A program made the translations under genes and the position numbers. Positions 46,109 to 54,838 of a DNA stretch of 64,000 nt are shown piece by piece (position 1 is the stretch's first letter; every line of letters begins with the position of its first letter). The stretch covers positions 225,187-289,186 of the forward strand of contig CAMAVJ010000001.1 of assembly GCA_945861725.1 (NCBI GenBank), read 5' to 3'. The notes beneath the pieces are model-generated. The model was not told where the DNA came from and ran no database searches. It was given only the letters and a program-made list of their open reading frames with translations. Source of the DNA: Rickettsia typhi (GTDB taxonomy: Bacteria > Pseudomonadota > Alphaproteobacteria > Rickettsiales > Deianiraeaceae).

Positions 46109-46258
46109 ATGGAAGAATTTATGAGTTTGTTAACGTCATGGTTACTTTTGAGTATTTTTCTTTTCACGACATTTTTTGCCATTTTTGATGCGATATTTTA
46201 TGGTATAGATCAGATTAGAAATGTTAATGTTTATAAAAAAATTGGAAAATATTTATGA
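46109..46258 (+). CDS. Small membrane protein (49 residues) coupled to xthA
   Basis: Small frame with a hydrophobic helix (about 11-29, SWLLLSIFLFTTFFAIF region) and a basic C-terminus KKIGKYL. The stop overlaps the xthA start codon as ATGA, the classic arrangement of translational coupling. It follows a 140-base gap after thyX. I do not recognise a family; the single helix plus basic tail may anchor it in the inner membrane. Coupling and clean boundaries make it more than a chance frame. Confidence 0.5.
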   Translation: MEEFMSLLTSWLLLSIFLFTTFFAIFDAIFYGIDQIRNVNVYKKIGKYL

Positions 46259-47106
46259 AAATAGTCTCGTGGAATGTAAATTCCGTTAATACTCGTCTTG
46301 AACACCTTCTTCACATGTTGCAAACTGTAAAGCCAGATTTTGTCTGCCTTCAGGAAATTAAATGTGAAAATTCACGCTTTCCTTTGGAGCAAATTACTGA
46401 CCTTGGTTATTGTGTGGCGATTTCTGGAATGAAATCCTACAATGGTGTAGCAATTATTTCAAAGCACAAAATGGAAGATGTTTCATTTGCTTTTCCACAT
46501 GATGAAGTTTCTATGCACAATGAAGTATATAAACAAAGTCCGCGTTTAAATCTTGAATCCCGTTATGTTGAAGCTTTGGTTTGCATTGGAAATTCTGCCG
46601 TTCGCGTTGCATCAATTTACGTTCCAAACGGTGGAGTTTCTGCGAAGGAATCGAATCTTGATCTTGGAATTTATGAAACTGAAAGGTTTAAGTATAAAGA
46701 AGCGTTTTACCGTGACTTAAAAACCCATTGTCAAAAATTAATTTCCTTAGGTGAAAACCTTGCATTCGCAGGCGATTACAATATTGCTCCGCAAGAAATT
46801 GACGTTCACAATCCAAAGTCGTGCTCCAAAAACATCGGTTTCCTTCCACGTGAACAAGAAATTATCGCAGATTTCCAAACTCTTATGCCGGACTACTTCC
46901 GCAAACTAAACCCCTCCGAAAATGGATTTTCTTGGTGGGATTACCGCAGGGGTGGATATCCTGAAAATCGTGGAATGAGAATTGATCAAATTCTGTTTTC
47001 AGCAAACTTGGAAGAAAAAGTCTCGTCAATTTCGGTTTTAAAAAATTATCGTGAAATGGAGCGTCCGTCGGACCATGCTCCCGTTTTAGGCGAATTTGGG
47101 TTGTGA
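46255..47106 (+). CDS. xthA: Exodeoxyribonuclease III
   Basis: AP endonuclease and 3' exonuclease of base excision repair. 283 residues. N-terminal MKIVSWNVNSVNTRL, metal-binding QEIK, AGDYNIAP and the C-terminal SDHAPV are all present. Its ATG overlaps the upstream small frame by 4 bases; a 73-codon gene follows 15 bases later. Confidence 0.95.
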   Translation: MKIVSWNVNSVNTRLEHLLHMLQTVKPDFVCLQEIKCENSRFPLEQITDLGYCVAISGMKSYNGVAIISKHKMEDVSFAFPHDEVSMHNEVYKQSPRLNLESRYVEALVCIGNSAVRVASIYVPNGGVSAKESNLDLGIYETERFKYKEAFYRDLKTHCQKLISLGENLAFAGDYNIAPQEIDVHNPKSCSKNIGFLPREQEIIADFQTLMPDYFRKLNPSENGFSWWDYRRGGYPENRGMRIDQILFSANLEEKVSSISVLKNYREMERPSDHAPVLGEFGL

Positions 47107-47121
47107 TTTTTTTGGGGAGTT

Positions 47122-47343
47122 ATGAGAAACATTCAAAATGAGTTGCAAAACATTCAGCCAAATATTGATGAAGTTACAAAGCAAATTATTCAGTATGTAA
47201 ATAAAATGCATATTGCGGATAAAATTTACTATGAAGGTGGTTTGAATCTTGCTTTGTGTGAAAAAAAATTGGACAAAAAGATGTGGTTGAAAAGTTGCAT
47301 TCAATCAATTCCTTATAAAAATAAAAACTTTCTTGACAAGTAA
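47122..47343 (+). CDS. Hypothetical small protein
   Basis: 73 residues, helical, charged, and with no membrane segment; I do not recognise it. A good Shine-Dalgarno (GGGGAG) precedes the ATG by about 4 bases, which supports translation. It follows xthA closely and its 3' end contains the rplU -35 box (TTGACA, 47333-47338). It may be cotranscribed with xthA. Confidence 0.55.
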   Translation: MRNIQNELQNIQPNIDEVTKQIIQYVNKMHIADKIYYEGGLNLALCEKKLDKKMWLKSCIQSIPYKNKNFLDK

Positions 47344-47393
47344 AAAAAAGCCTTTTACACGCCTTAACTTAGAAAATTTAATTTTGTTTTTAT

Positions 47394-47699
47394 ATGTTTG
47401 CTGTGGTAAAATCTGGCGGAAGACAGTTTAAGGTTGTTGAAGGTCAGGAACTTGACATAGACTTAATGGCTTTTGCAAAAGAGGGTTACACCTTTGAAAT
47501 CAATGATGTTCTACTTCTATCTTCAGGGAATTCGACATCTTACAATCCAAAAGCTTCTGTTGAATGTGAAGTTATTAAACATTTTCGTGGTCCAAAATTG
47601 ATCGTCTTCAAAAATAGACAGCGTCATACTTTTAGAAGAAAAAATGGTCACAGACAAGATTTCACAAGAGTGAAAATTAACAAAATAGTAGGTAATTAG
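47394..47699 (+). CDS. rplU: 50S ribosomal protein L21
   Basis: 101 residues. FAVVKSGGRQFKVVEGQEL at the start and KNRQRHTFRRKNGHRQDFT (the KRRRRKxYRRxxGHRQ pattern) near the C-terminus are typical. L21 binds 23S rRNA domain V. rpmA follows after 13 bases, in the conserved order. Confidence 0.96.
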   Translation: MFAVVKSGGRQFKVVEGQELDIDLMAFAKEGYTFEINDVLLLSSGNSTSYNPKASVECEVIKHFRGPKLIVFKNRQRHTFRRKNGHRQDFTRVKINKIVGN

Positions 47700-47712
47700 T
47701 TTTATATAATTT

Positions 47713-47961
47713 ATGGCTAGTAAGAAGGCGGGCGGTAGTACCAGAAACGGAAGAGATTCAAACCCTCAATATCGTGGTGTAAAAAAATTCGGCGGTGAAC
47801 ATGTTATTCCTGGAAATATTATAGTTCGTCAAGTTGGAAATAAATATCATGCGGGTTCTGGTGTTGCTTGTGGAAGAGATTTCACACTTTTTGCCTTAAT
47901 TGAAGGAAATATTGCGTTCAAAGTTGGAGCAAGAAACAAGAGAATTGTTGAAGTTATTTAA
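47713..47961 (+). CDS. rpmA: 50S ribosomal protein L27
   Basis: 82 residues. The N-terminus [18 protein letters not shown] is the peptidyl transferase tail; [20 protein letters not shown] completes the pattern. The N-terminus is not the cleaved Firmicute type. A stem-loop follows the gene. Confidence 0.97.
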   Translation: MASKKAGGSTRNGRDSNPQYRGVKKFGGEHVIPGNIIVRQVGNKYHAGSGVACGRDFTLFALIEGNIAFKVGARNKRIVEVI

Positions 47962-47972
47962 CTTTTAATTAG

Positions 47973-47998
47973 TTAGTCAGGCATTTGAGTCTGACTAA
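47973..47998 (+). terminator. Stem-loop after rplU-rpmA (terminator-like)
   Basis: An 8-base-pair perfect stem TTAGTCAG / CTGACTAA with a 10-base loop, 11 bases after the rpmA stop. There is no clear T-run, so a Rho-independent terminator is possible but not certain; it may mark the mRNA end. Confidence 0.5.
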
Positions 47999-48065
47999 TA
48001 TCATTCCTATATTACTCCATCATTCCCATCATTTGGATAATATTTCTGTAATTATTATCCAATTA

Positions 48066-48764
48066 CTACGATTTCACCATTAGTGATTTCATTTTAATAA
48101 TATCGTCCTTTGTTGTTATTTTGATATTCATCGCACTTCCTTGGACAACTTTTATTCCAATCCCTCTTTGTATAGCGACGGAAACATCGTCTGTAAAACA
48201 TTCATTTTCCGCCTTGCTTTCAGCTTTTTTATAGCTTTCATAAATAACATCAAACCAAAAGCATTGTGGGGTTTGGTTTGTAAAGAGTGTTTCTCTTTTT
48301 GGAATTGCTTTAATAAAATTATTTGATGTAACTGAAATTGTTTCAATTACTGGCATTGAGGCTGTAATCGCTGGGTGTTTTTTAAGCTCAACAATACAAT
48401 TTTGAATTACTTCTTCTGAAATCAATGGGCGAGCTGCGTCATGAATTAGCACATTGGAATTTATCCATTCATTTTTTTTAATGAACTTTAGTGCATTGAA
48501 AGATGAGTGAAATCGAGTTTTTCCACCCACAATTATTGAAACTTTGGCGTTTGCTTCAAACATTTTTCCCATTTGTTTGATAAAACTTTCGTGACACACA
48601 ACCACAATTTTATCAATAATTTCAAGTGAAGAGAATGCGTTGATAGAATATTCGATGATTTGTTTGCCATTTACTTTAAAAAATTGTTTTGGATTTTTTT
48701 CTCCAAAGCGACTGCCCGTACCGCCAGCAACAATTACCGCTATATTCATTTTACTTGACATCAT
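48066..48764 (-). CDS. ispD: 2-C-methyl-D-erythritol 4-phosphate cytidylyltransferase
   Basis: MEP pathway enzyme. 232 residues. The start VIVAGGTGSRFGEKNPKQFF binds CTP, and IHDAARPLIS, ETLFTNQTPQ and TDDVSVA match IspD. The N-terminal MMSSK could be skipped in favour of the Met at 48749. It stands alone, without IspF fusion. It diverges from the SDR gene at 48821. Confidence 0.93.
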   Translation of the reverse strand: MMSSKMNIAVIVAGGTGSRFGEKNPKQFFKVNGKQIIEYSINAFSSLEIIDKIVVVCHESFIKQMGKMFEANAKVSIIVGGKTRFHSSFNALKFIKKNEWINSNVLIHDAARPLISEEVIQNCIVELKKHPAITASMPVIETISVTSNNFIKAIPKRETLFTNQTPQCFWFDVIYESYKKAESKAENECFTDDVSVAIQRGIGIKVVQGSAMNIKITTKDDIIKMKSLMVKS

Positions 48765-48820
48765 AACTGGGGTATTTATGGATAAGGTATATAAATATAT
48801 ATGTCAGAAGTTTTAATAGA

Positions 48821-49552
48821 ATGTCAACAGTTTTAATTACTGGCGGTGCAAAAAGAATTGGTGCTGAAATTTCACAATTTTTTGCTTCAAAAGGTTTTGA
48901 CATCGCTCTTCATTGCAACAAATCGCGTGATATTGCTGAAAAACATGCCGATTTCCTGCGTGCGAAATATCAAATTATGTGCAAAGTATATCAATTTGAC
49001 CTTGAAAATATTACCGAAGTGCCAAATTTTTTCTCACAAATTGTATGCGATTTCAAACAAATTTCTGTTTTAATTAACAATGCTTCATTTTTTGAAAAAT
49101 CTACAATTAAAACAGCAACACCGGATACACTGTTACAGAATTTTGCCGTCCATTTTTTTTCTCCAATAATACTGGCACAGTCATTTGCCAAACAGGATGG
49201 ACTTGAAGATGGTTTGATAATAAATTTTTTGGATAAAAACACTAATAGAACTAAAACACAATATTTCGAATACATTCAGTCAAAAAAATCCCTTTGGGAG
49301 TTGACGAAATATCTTGCAGTTGAACTTGCACCAAAAATTCGCACGAATGCAATTTCCCCTGGCTTTATCATTGAAGAAGAAGGAAGTAGTGTTGATGTTG
49401 AATATTTGAAAGCAAAGTTTACATCAATTCCCCTCCAAAGAAAGGGTTCAATTAATGATATTATTCTTGCTGTTGAATATTTGCTTAATGCAAAATATGT
49501 TAATGGACAAAATTTATTCGTTGATGGTGGTGCATCATTGTTGAATGATTAA
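48821..49552 (+). CDS. Short-chain dehydrogenase, FolM/pteridine reductase-like
   Basis: 243 residues. TGGAKRIGAEI is the NADPH loop of the FolM/PTR1 type; INNASFFEKS follows and the catalytic Tyr-x3-Lys is YIQSK. This family reduces dihydropteridines; a dihydrofolate or dihydromonapterin reductase role fits the absence of ThyA, where a separate DHFR is less needed, but is inference. It overlaps fmt by 4 bases at the convergent ends. Confidence 0.72.
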   Translation: MSTVLITGGAKRIGAEISQFFASKGFDIALHCNKSRDIAEKHADFLRAKYQIMCKVYQFDLENITEVPNFFSQIVCDFKQISVLINNASFFEKSTIKTATPDTLLQNFAVHFFSPIILAQSFAKQDGLEDGLIINFLDKNTNRTKTQYFEYIQSKKSLWELTKYLAVELAPKIRTNAISPGFIIEEEGSSVDVEYLKAKFTSIPLQRKGSINDIILAVEYLLNAKYVNGQNLFVDGGASLLND

Positions 49553-50403
49553 AACTGATAATTTTCAATATTTAAATCCCCTTTTCCCTCTGGGCGAATG
49601 ATAGTGGGTGAAACAAAATTTGAAGAAAAACCGTCGAAGCATTGAATATCGATTGGTGTCAGTTTTGTTTCAGAAATTTTTGCTGAAATGAATTTAAACC
49701 TTTTACCATTATAGATTTTATAACAAAATCCGCACGATGCAAAGGCACGAATTTTGTTTAAAATATTTTGGGCACTGTGACTATTATCAATAAGTTCTAA
49801 TTCTGATTTTTCGACTTTCTTTGCGTAAACAACCGACGCTTCATCCTGTTTTTCGGTGATTTTTGAACCATATTTAATTAAATCAATAATTAAATATGCA
49901 CCGATTTTTGAAAATTTTTCATGAAGCGTAATTGCTGTGTCTTCTGTTAAAATAACATACCTCTCTTTGGCGATGATATCACCAGCATCAAGTTTTTTTG
50001 TCATTTTAATTACACAAATATCGGTGGTTTTGTATCCAGCTTCAAGAGTTCGCTCAATTGGGGCAGCTCCGCGAAATAATGGCAAAGATGATGGATGAAG
50101 ATTAATGAAATTCTTTGCACAATTAAGAATTTTTTCGGGCAAAATCATTCCAAATGAAACGACGACGGCAAAATCGATTTCCTTTAAATACTCCTCAAAT
50201 TCTTCTGTGAGTTTTTCTGGTGTATAAATTCGTGCAATACCAAGTTGCGATGCTAGTTCAAAAATCGGAGTATTAACCAGCCTTTGTCCACGATTCGCTG
50301 CTTTTGATTTCCCAGTTACAACAAACTTTACATCAAAGTTTTCGTGCAATAACTTAAGGGGTTCTTCTGCAAATTGACTTGTTCCAAAAAAAGCAATTTT
50401 CAT
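49549..50403 (-). CDS. fmt: Methionyl-tRNA formyltransferase
   Basis: Formylates initiator Met-tRNA. 284 residues (about 30 shorter than E. coli, mostly at the C-terminus). The start MKIAFFGTSQFAEEPLKLL, the catalytic NLHPSSLPLFRGAAPIERT and DAGDII are typical. A def gene, often adjacent, is not here. It lies directly after the 5' nuclease gene, 1 base apart. Confidence 0.94.
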   Translation of the reverse strand: MKIAFFGTSQFAEEPLKLLHENFDVKFVVTGKSKAANRGQRLVNTPIFELASQLGIARIYTPEKLTEEFEEYLKEIDFAVVVSFGMILPEKILNCAKNFINLHPSSLPLFRGAAPIERTLEAGYKTTDICVIKMTKKLDAGDIIAKERYVILTEDTAITLHEKFSKIGAYLIIDLIKYGSKITEKQDEASVVYAKKVEKSELELIDNSHSAQNILNKIRAFASCGFCYKIYNGKRFKFISAKISETKLTPIDIQCFDGFSSNFVSPTIIRPEGKGDLNIENYQF

Positions 50404-50404
50404 A

Positions 50405-51376
50405 TTATATCAATTGAAATTGTGTGTGTTGTGTTCTTTTTGCTTTAACTACATCAATAGTTATCTCTTCTTTTTGAAAGTTGTTTTGAATTTTCTTTTC
50501 CACTCTTTCGGGTAAATACATTAGAGATTTCATTTCGTATTTTTCCATAAATTGTTTTATTTCTATGAATTTAATATTTGAGACGCTAAAATCAATTTTT
50601 TCAGGCAGTGGAACTGTGTGATCAAGGGAGGCAAGTTTTTTTGACAGAATACCATTTGATGAATAATTTTTAATTGCGTCTTTTAATTTACCATTGGCTA
50701 TTTTATCAACATTTTCAATGATACTTTCTAGTGTACCAAATTCTTTGATCAACTTCACCGCACCCTTTGCACCGCACCCTTTAATACCAGGAATGTTGTC
50801 AGATACATCTCCAAGAAGAGAGAGGTAGTCAACAATATACCTTGGTTCGATTCCAAATTTTTCAATAACATCATATGTTTTAAAGATTTTATCCTTAAAA
50901 ATATCAATACACTCAACGCTTTCGCAGACTAACTGCATAAGATCTTTATCTGAAGTAATTACTGCAAAGTTATGGTTTATCTCTTTTTCGGTAAATTCTT
51001 CTGTCATTTTTGTAATAACGGAAGCGATGATGTCGTCGGCTTCAAATCCATCTTTTCGAATATTTGCAATGCCGCAGCAGTCAAGAAATTCTTGCAAAAT
51101 TGCAAATTGAGGCACAAGATTTGTTGGAGTTTCAACACGATTGGCTTTGTATTGTGTATAAATTTCCGAGCGAAATGTTTTTTTTCCGGAATCAAGTGTA
51201 ATGATAATATTCTCAACTTTATGTTTTTCAATTAAATTGAGGATAGTTCTTATGAAGCCAAAAACTCCGCCTATTGGAATTTCAGTGCTGGTTTTCATAT
51301 TTTCCGCGGTGTAGTATGTGCGAAAAAGTATGGAGTAGCAATCAACAATGAAAATTTTTGTCAAGTTTTCCGTCAT
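50405..51376 (-). CDS. Stand-alone DNA polymerase I-type 5'-3' exonuclease
   Basis: 323 residues that match only the N-terminal 5' nuclease domain of DNA polymerase I: VDCYSILFRTYYT, FRSEIYTQYKANR, DGFEADDIIAS, ITSDKDLMQLV, GDVSDNIPGIKGCGAKGA. No polymerase or proofreading domain follows; fmt begins one base after the stop. The C-terminal extension of about 40 residues ends in QFQLI, which could be a DNA clamp-binding peptide. It would remove RNA primers and flaps. It is a natural short form rather than a frameshift, since nothing in frame resembles the polymerase. Confidence 0.85.
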   Translation of the reverse strand: MTENLTKIFIVDCYSILFRTYYTAENMKTSTEIPIGGVFGFIRTILNLIEKHKVENIIITLDSGKKTFRSEIYTQYKANRVETPTNLVPQFAILQEFLDCCGIANIRKDGFEADDIIASVITKMTEEFTEKEINHNFAVITSDKDLMQLVCESVECIDIFKDKIFKTYDVIEKFGIEPRYIVDYLSLLGDVSDNIPGIKGCGAKGAVKLIKEFGTLESIIENVDKIANGKLKDAIKNYSSNGILSKKLASLDHTVPLPEKIDFSVSNIKFIEIKQFMEKYEMKSLMYLPERVEKKIQNNFQKEEITIDVVKAKRTQHTQFQLI

Positions 51377-51693
51377 AACTTTTTTGATGAGGAAATTTTA
51401 TGATATGGGATATGTCAAGGTGAAAAATCACAAAATAAAAAAAATAGTTTGTTCTATCGTAGTAGAACGTAAGCACGTACGGAAACGCGATACTTTTTTA
51501 CTTTAGAACCTATTAATGCCTTTTGCAATAAGGTTTTGTAGAATATTTTTAGTGATTTTTGCATAAAAAATAACGATTTGTTGTTCTATTAGAGTAGAAC
51601 AAACTATTTTTTTTATTTTGTGAAATTATGCACATTTGGGACTTGACAAACCAAAACTAACTTTAAGAATGTCAAAAAAACTTTGTTTGAATT
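51377..51693. other. 317-base gap between divergent polA-type exonuclease and lysC
   Basis: Holds the -35 boxes of both genes (minus TTGACA at 51413-51418; plus TTGACA at 51653-51658) flanking the 196-base inverted-repeat element described next. No coding frame of note. Confidence 0.7.
51428..51623. repeat. 196-base element with long inverted-repeat ends (MITE-like)
   Basis: The ends are inverted repeats of 40 bases with 36 matches; the outer 28 bases are identical (51429-51456 against 51595-51622). Each end also contains an inner palindrome GTTCTA-6N-TAGAAC (51451-51468 and 51583-51600), so each end is both a repeat of the other and a palindrome. The immediate flank on both sides is AAAT, a possible 4-base target duplication. 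The interior (about 114 bases) has no frame. A miniature transposable element or a structured RNA/operator element are the two readings. Confidence 0.7.
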
Positions 51694-52938
51694 ATGTACA
51701 TCGTGCAGAAATTTGGCGGAACTTCAATGGGTTCAATTGAACGAATTACTAATGTTGCACAAAAGGTTATCCAAGAAATTTTAAATGGAAATAAAGTTGT
51801 TGTAGTTTCCTCTGCTATGTCTGGCGAAACAAATCGTCTTATTGCACTTTTTAATGAAGCCCTTGGCGATGCAACACAAACAAAGGAAACTATGGCGGAA
51901 TATGATTCAATCGTTTCAACGGGCGAACAAGTTTCGTGTGCACTTCTTGCTGTTGTTTTAAACAAAATAGGGTACAAATCCCGTTCAATGACGGGCTGGC
52001 AATTGGGCTTTGAAACATCTTCAAATCACGGCAGTGCAATTATTGAAACAATTCAAACGGAAAAACTTGTTGAACTTTTAGAAGGCGGAATTATTCCAAT
52101 CATAACTGGATTTCAAGGTTTTTCAAGTGAAAATCAACGCCAAACGACAATTGGTCGCGGAGGATCTGATACGTCAGCCATTGCAATTGCGGCGGCATTA
52201 AAGGCAAAAAGATGTGATATTTATACGGATGTTGATGGTGTATACACTGCGGATCCAAGGATTGTCAAAAATGCAAGGAAGCTTAATTTTGTTGGACATG
52301 AAGAAATGCTTGAGATGGCATCTTCTGGAGCGAAAGTTTTAGAGCCAAGATCTGTTATGATTGGAATGTCACACAATGTGGATATCCAAGTGCTTTCTTC
52401 CTTTGCGGAAAATCCAAATAATGAGATTATCGGAACAATTTTAACTAATGATGAAACAATGATGGAAAAAAGACTCGTAACCAGCGTTACTTCGAATAAG
52501 AATGATGTAGAAATCACAGTACTAAAGCTCCCAAACGAAGTTGACACTGCCGCTAAATTGTTTAAAACACTTTCAGATGCTCAAATTACAGTTGATATGA
52601 TAATCCAATCTTCTAATGAAAACACCGTTGATATAACATTTACTGTCAACAGCACAGATGTTTCTTCAACAAAAAATCTTTTAGAAACTCATAAAGGCGA
52701 TTTTATGTTTGAATCGTATAATATTCGTGAGGATATCGCCAAGGTTTCCGTTATCGGTATCGGAATGAAGGTTAACTCTGGCATTGCCTATCAAATGTTT
52801 GCCGAACTTGCAAAGCATAATATTAAGCCACTCGCAATTTCAACTTCTGAAATAAAAGTTTCTGTTTTAATTGAGCAAAAATACGAAGAGCTTGCGGTGC
52901 GTTCACTTCATGACGTCTTTGGTCTTGGTAATGGTTAA
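51694..52938 (+). CDS. lysC: Aspartate kinase
   Basis: First enzyme of the aspartate family (Lys, Thr, Met, DAP). 414 residues. The kinase domain starts VQKFGGTSMGS and includes GRGGSDTSAIAIA and DVDGVYTADPR. Two ACT domains follow (about 270-410). It is monofunctional, with no fused homoserine dehydrogenase. It also feeds diaminopimelate for the cell wall (see murE). Confidence 0.95.
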   Translation: MYIVQKFGGTSMGSIERITNVAQKVIQEILNGNKVVVVSSAMSGETNRLIALFNEALGDATQTKETMAEYDSIVSTGEQVSCALLAVVLNKIGYKSRSMTGWQLGFETSSNHGSAIIETIQTEKLVELLEGGIIPIITGFQGFSSENQRQTTIGRGGSDTSAIAIAAALKAKRCDIYTDVDGVYTADPRIVKNARKLNFVGHEEMLEMASSGAKVLEPRSVMIGMSHNVDIQVLSSFAENPNNEIIGTILTNDETMMEKRLVTSVTSNKNDVEITVLKLPNEVDTAAKLFKTLSDAQITVDMIIQSSNENTVDITFTVNSTDVSSTKNLLETHKGDFMFESYNIREDIAKVSVIGIGMKVNSGIAYQMFAELAKHNIKPLAISTSEIKVSVLIEQKYEELAVRSLHDVFGLGNG

Positions 52939-53233
52939 AACGTAATACAGCAGTTAGGATTTTGTGTGTTTTTTGCCTTAACTAGGATTTTTGGAGTTAT
53001 TTGTGCAAAGTTTCTATGATTAATATCTGACGCTTGTCGTATGTGGTATTTTATATCTTCGCTCGAAGCTTCGTATCCATTATCGATTTATAGTTTATCT
53101 TAGTTTGCTCCTTCTTTAATACAATTGATGTAGGGTTTGTTGTGCATATGCTATCCTTTGTGGATAATTATTGAATTCATATTGATTGATAAACTATTTT
53201 TATAGAATACACGAATTTTGCACGTATTGCAAG
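52939..53233. other. 295-base gap, possible DnaA box
   Basis: AT-rich, no convincing frame. It contains one perfect DnaA box TGTGGATAA (53159-53167) and a near match TGTGCATAT (53141-53149). One exact box is too few to claim an origin. The palindrome CGAAGCTTCG is at 53083-53092. Confidence 0.4.
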
Positions 53234-54409
53234 CTAAAAATTTTCCATTCCAACTGCGATTGATGAAAGTTTTGCAATTAAATTGAGGGTTGAAGGTGTT
53301 TGTGCGATTTCCTGTTCAAGAGGCATAAATTCAGCACCCTTGGAATTGAGATTGTCCATTGTGGTTTTATCTTTATGGATTCTATAAAATCCGCCAAAAA
53401 TTTCACCAAATGATGAATAAATTGTGCATTCAGCGGTTGCACCATTTTTGGAAACCATTGTTGGAACGCCCTCTTGTAAAAGGAATTCTGTGTTTGGAGT
53501 TTTTGATTTATTGTATAAAATTTTCTTGCGAAATGTTCGATTGGGATTGAGTAGATCTTTTGGATCGCTTACTTTTTCAACTCCAAGACCATAAGTTCCA
53601 GATTCTGACTTCAAAAAAATTGCTGGTTGTGAAGAAATTTTGTACTCCTTATATTTTGCTTTAATTTTCTTGAAGAGGTCCGATGCTGAATCTGCAAGTT
53701 TTAGCAGTTCATTTTGATTGCTAAAGTCCAGACATTGTGCCGTTGTAAATTCGGCATTTATTAGCCATGGGTCAAATTTTATTGCATTTGCGATTTGTTC
53801 TGCGATGCCTTTATAAGCGATAAAATGCGAGGATTTTTTTCTATTATTCCATCCCATTTTCGCTGCTGGCATAATAAATGTTCCTGACTTCTCCATTGCA
53901 ATTAGTGCTTGTAATTTTTCATTTTCAGGTGTGACTCCGCTAAGGTCGTTATTTAGGATTATTGCATCAGGTTTTGGAGTATTTTTTGTAATAATTCTTC
54001 CGTCTTTGATGATAATTTCTGCAACATTAAAAGATATTTCTTCAATTGTTACAGTATGTTCTTCAAGGGAAAGAGTTGCAATTTCGCAATTTGCACCAGC
54101 GTTTGTGATGGAGTCAAATAAAATTTTGACATTCTGGAGGTATCCGGTGTTGCGTGTGTGATCTTCACAAAGTAAAATAACATTTTTGATGGCATTTTTT
54201 GTGAAATTTGCTTTTAATTTTGTGGAAAAATCCTTACAAGCGGTGGCACCAATATTGTTAAATCCAGCTGGGAAAATATTGTTATCAACAGGGGAGGATT
54301 TAAACTCCGCCTGTCTGATATCAATTGAGTTGTATATTAGAAACTCGGGAGATACGAAGTGAGATTTTATATACAAATGGCAATCACTCAAGGTTTTTTC
54401 GTTGAGCAT
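53234..54409 (-). CDS. gshA: Glutamate-cysteine ligase (Thiobacillus-type GshA)
   Basis: Makes gamma-glutamylcysteine, the first step of glutathione synthesis. 391 residues that resemble the T. ferrooxidans-type ligase family rather than the E. coli or plant-type: EDHTRNTGYLQNVKI, PAAKMGWNNRKKSSHF and LKSESGTYGLGVEKV are recognisable. This family is uncommon in alphaproteobacteria, which normally use the plant-like enzyme. It is encoded 3 bases after ndk. gshB is not in the window. Confidence 0.8.
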   Translation of the reverse strand: MLNEKTLSDCHLYIKSHFVSPEFLIYNSIDIRQAEFKSSPVDNNIFPAGFNNIGATACKDFSTKLKANFTKNAIKNVILLCEDHTRNTGYLQNVKILFDSITNAGANCEIATLSLEEHTVTIEEISFNVAEIIIKDGRIITKNTPKPDAIILNNDLSGVTPENEKLQALIAMEKSGTFIMPAAKMGWNNRKKSSHFIAYKGIAEQIANAIKFDPWLINAEFTTAQCLDFSNQNELLKLADSASDLFKKIKAKYKEYKISSQPAIFLKSESGTYGLGVEKVSDPKDLLNPNRTFRKKILYNKSKTPNTEFLLQEGVPTMVSKNGATAECTIYSSFGEIFGGFYRIHKDKTTMDNLNSKGAEFMPLEQEIAQTPSTLNLIAKLSSIAVGMENF

Positions 54410-54412
54410 TTA

Positions 54413-54838
54413 TTAGCCAACAATTTCACATTCAGAAAAGAAAAATGCAATTTCAATTGCTGCGTTTTCTTCACTGTCGGAACCATGCACTGAGTTCTCA
54501 CCAATTGAAAGAGCGAAATCTTTGCGAATTGTTCCATCAAGTGCTTCTTTTGGATTTGTTGCACCCATAATTTCACGATGCTTAAGAACCGCGTTTTTAC
54601 CTTCAAGAACTTGCACGACAACAGAGCCTGCTGTCATTGTTTCAACTAGCTCGCCAAAAAACGGGCGTGACTTGTGTACTGCGTAAAATTTTTGTGCCTG
54701 TTCTTGTGTTAGTTGGATGCGTTTTTGTGCAACAATTTTTAATCCAGCTTTTTCAATATAAGAATTGATGCTTCCTGTAATATTCCTTTTGGTTGCGTCT
54801 GGTTTGATAATTGAAAGAGTTCTTGTAATTGTAGACAT
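54413..54838 (-). CDS. ndk: Nucleoside diphosphate kinase
   Basis: Balances NTP pools by phosphate transfer via a phosphohistidine. 141 residues. The N-terminus [16 protein letters not shown], the central [11 protein letters not shown] and ENSVHGSDS with the active His118 are intact. Upstream is a CTTGACA -35 box (minus strand, 54888-54893). gshA is coexpressed. Confidence 0.97.
   Translation of the reverse strand: MSTITRTLSIIKPDATKRNITGSINSYIEKAGLKIVAQKRIQLTQEQAQKFYAVHKSRPFFGELVETMTAGSVVVQVLEGKNAVLKHREIMGATNPKEALDGTIRKDFALSIGENSVHGSDSEENAAIEIAFFFSECEIVG

Noticed and set aside
46843..46857. parS-like core TTCCACGTGAA
   Set aside because: Eleven central bases fit the parS consensus but the flanks do not, and the stretch codes for the conserved FLPREQ segment of xthA. 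I do not claim a ParB site.
53141..53167. Possible replication origin with DnaA box
   Set aside because: Only one exact box and one near match in a 295-base gap, with no adjacent origin features.
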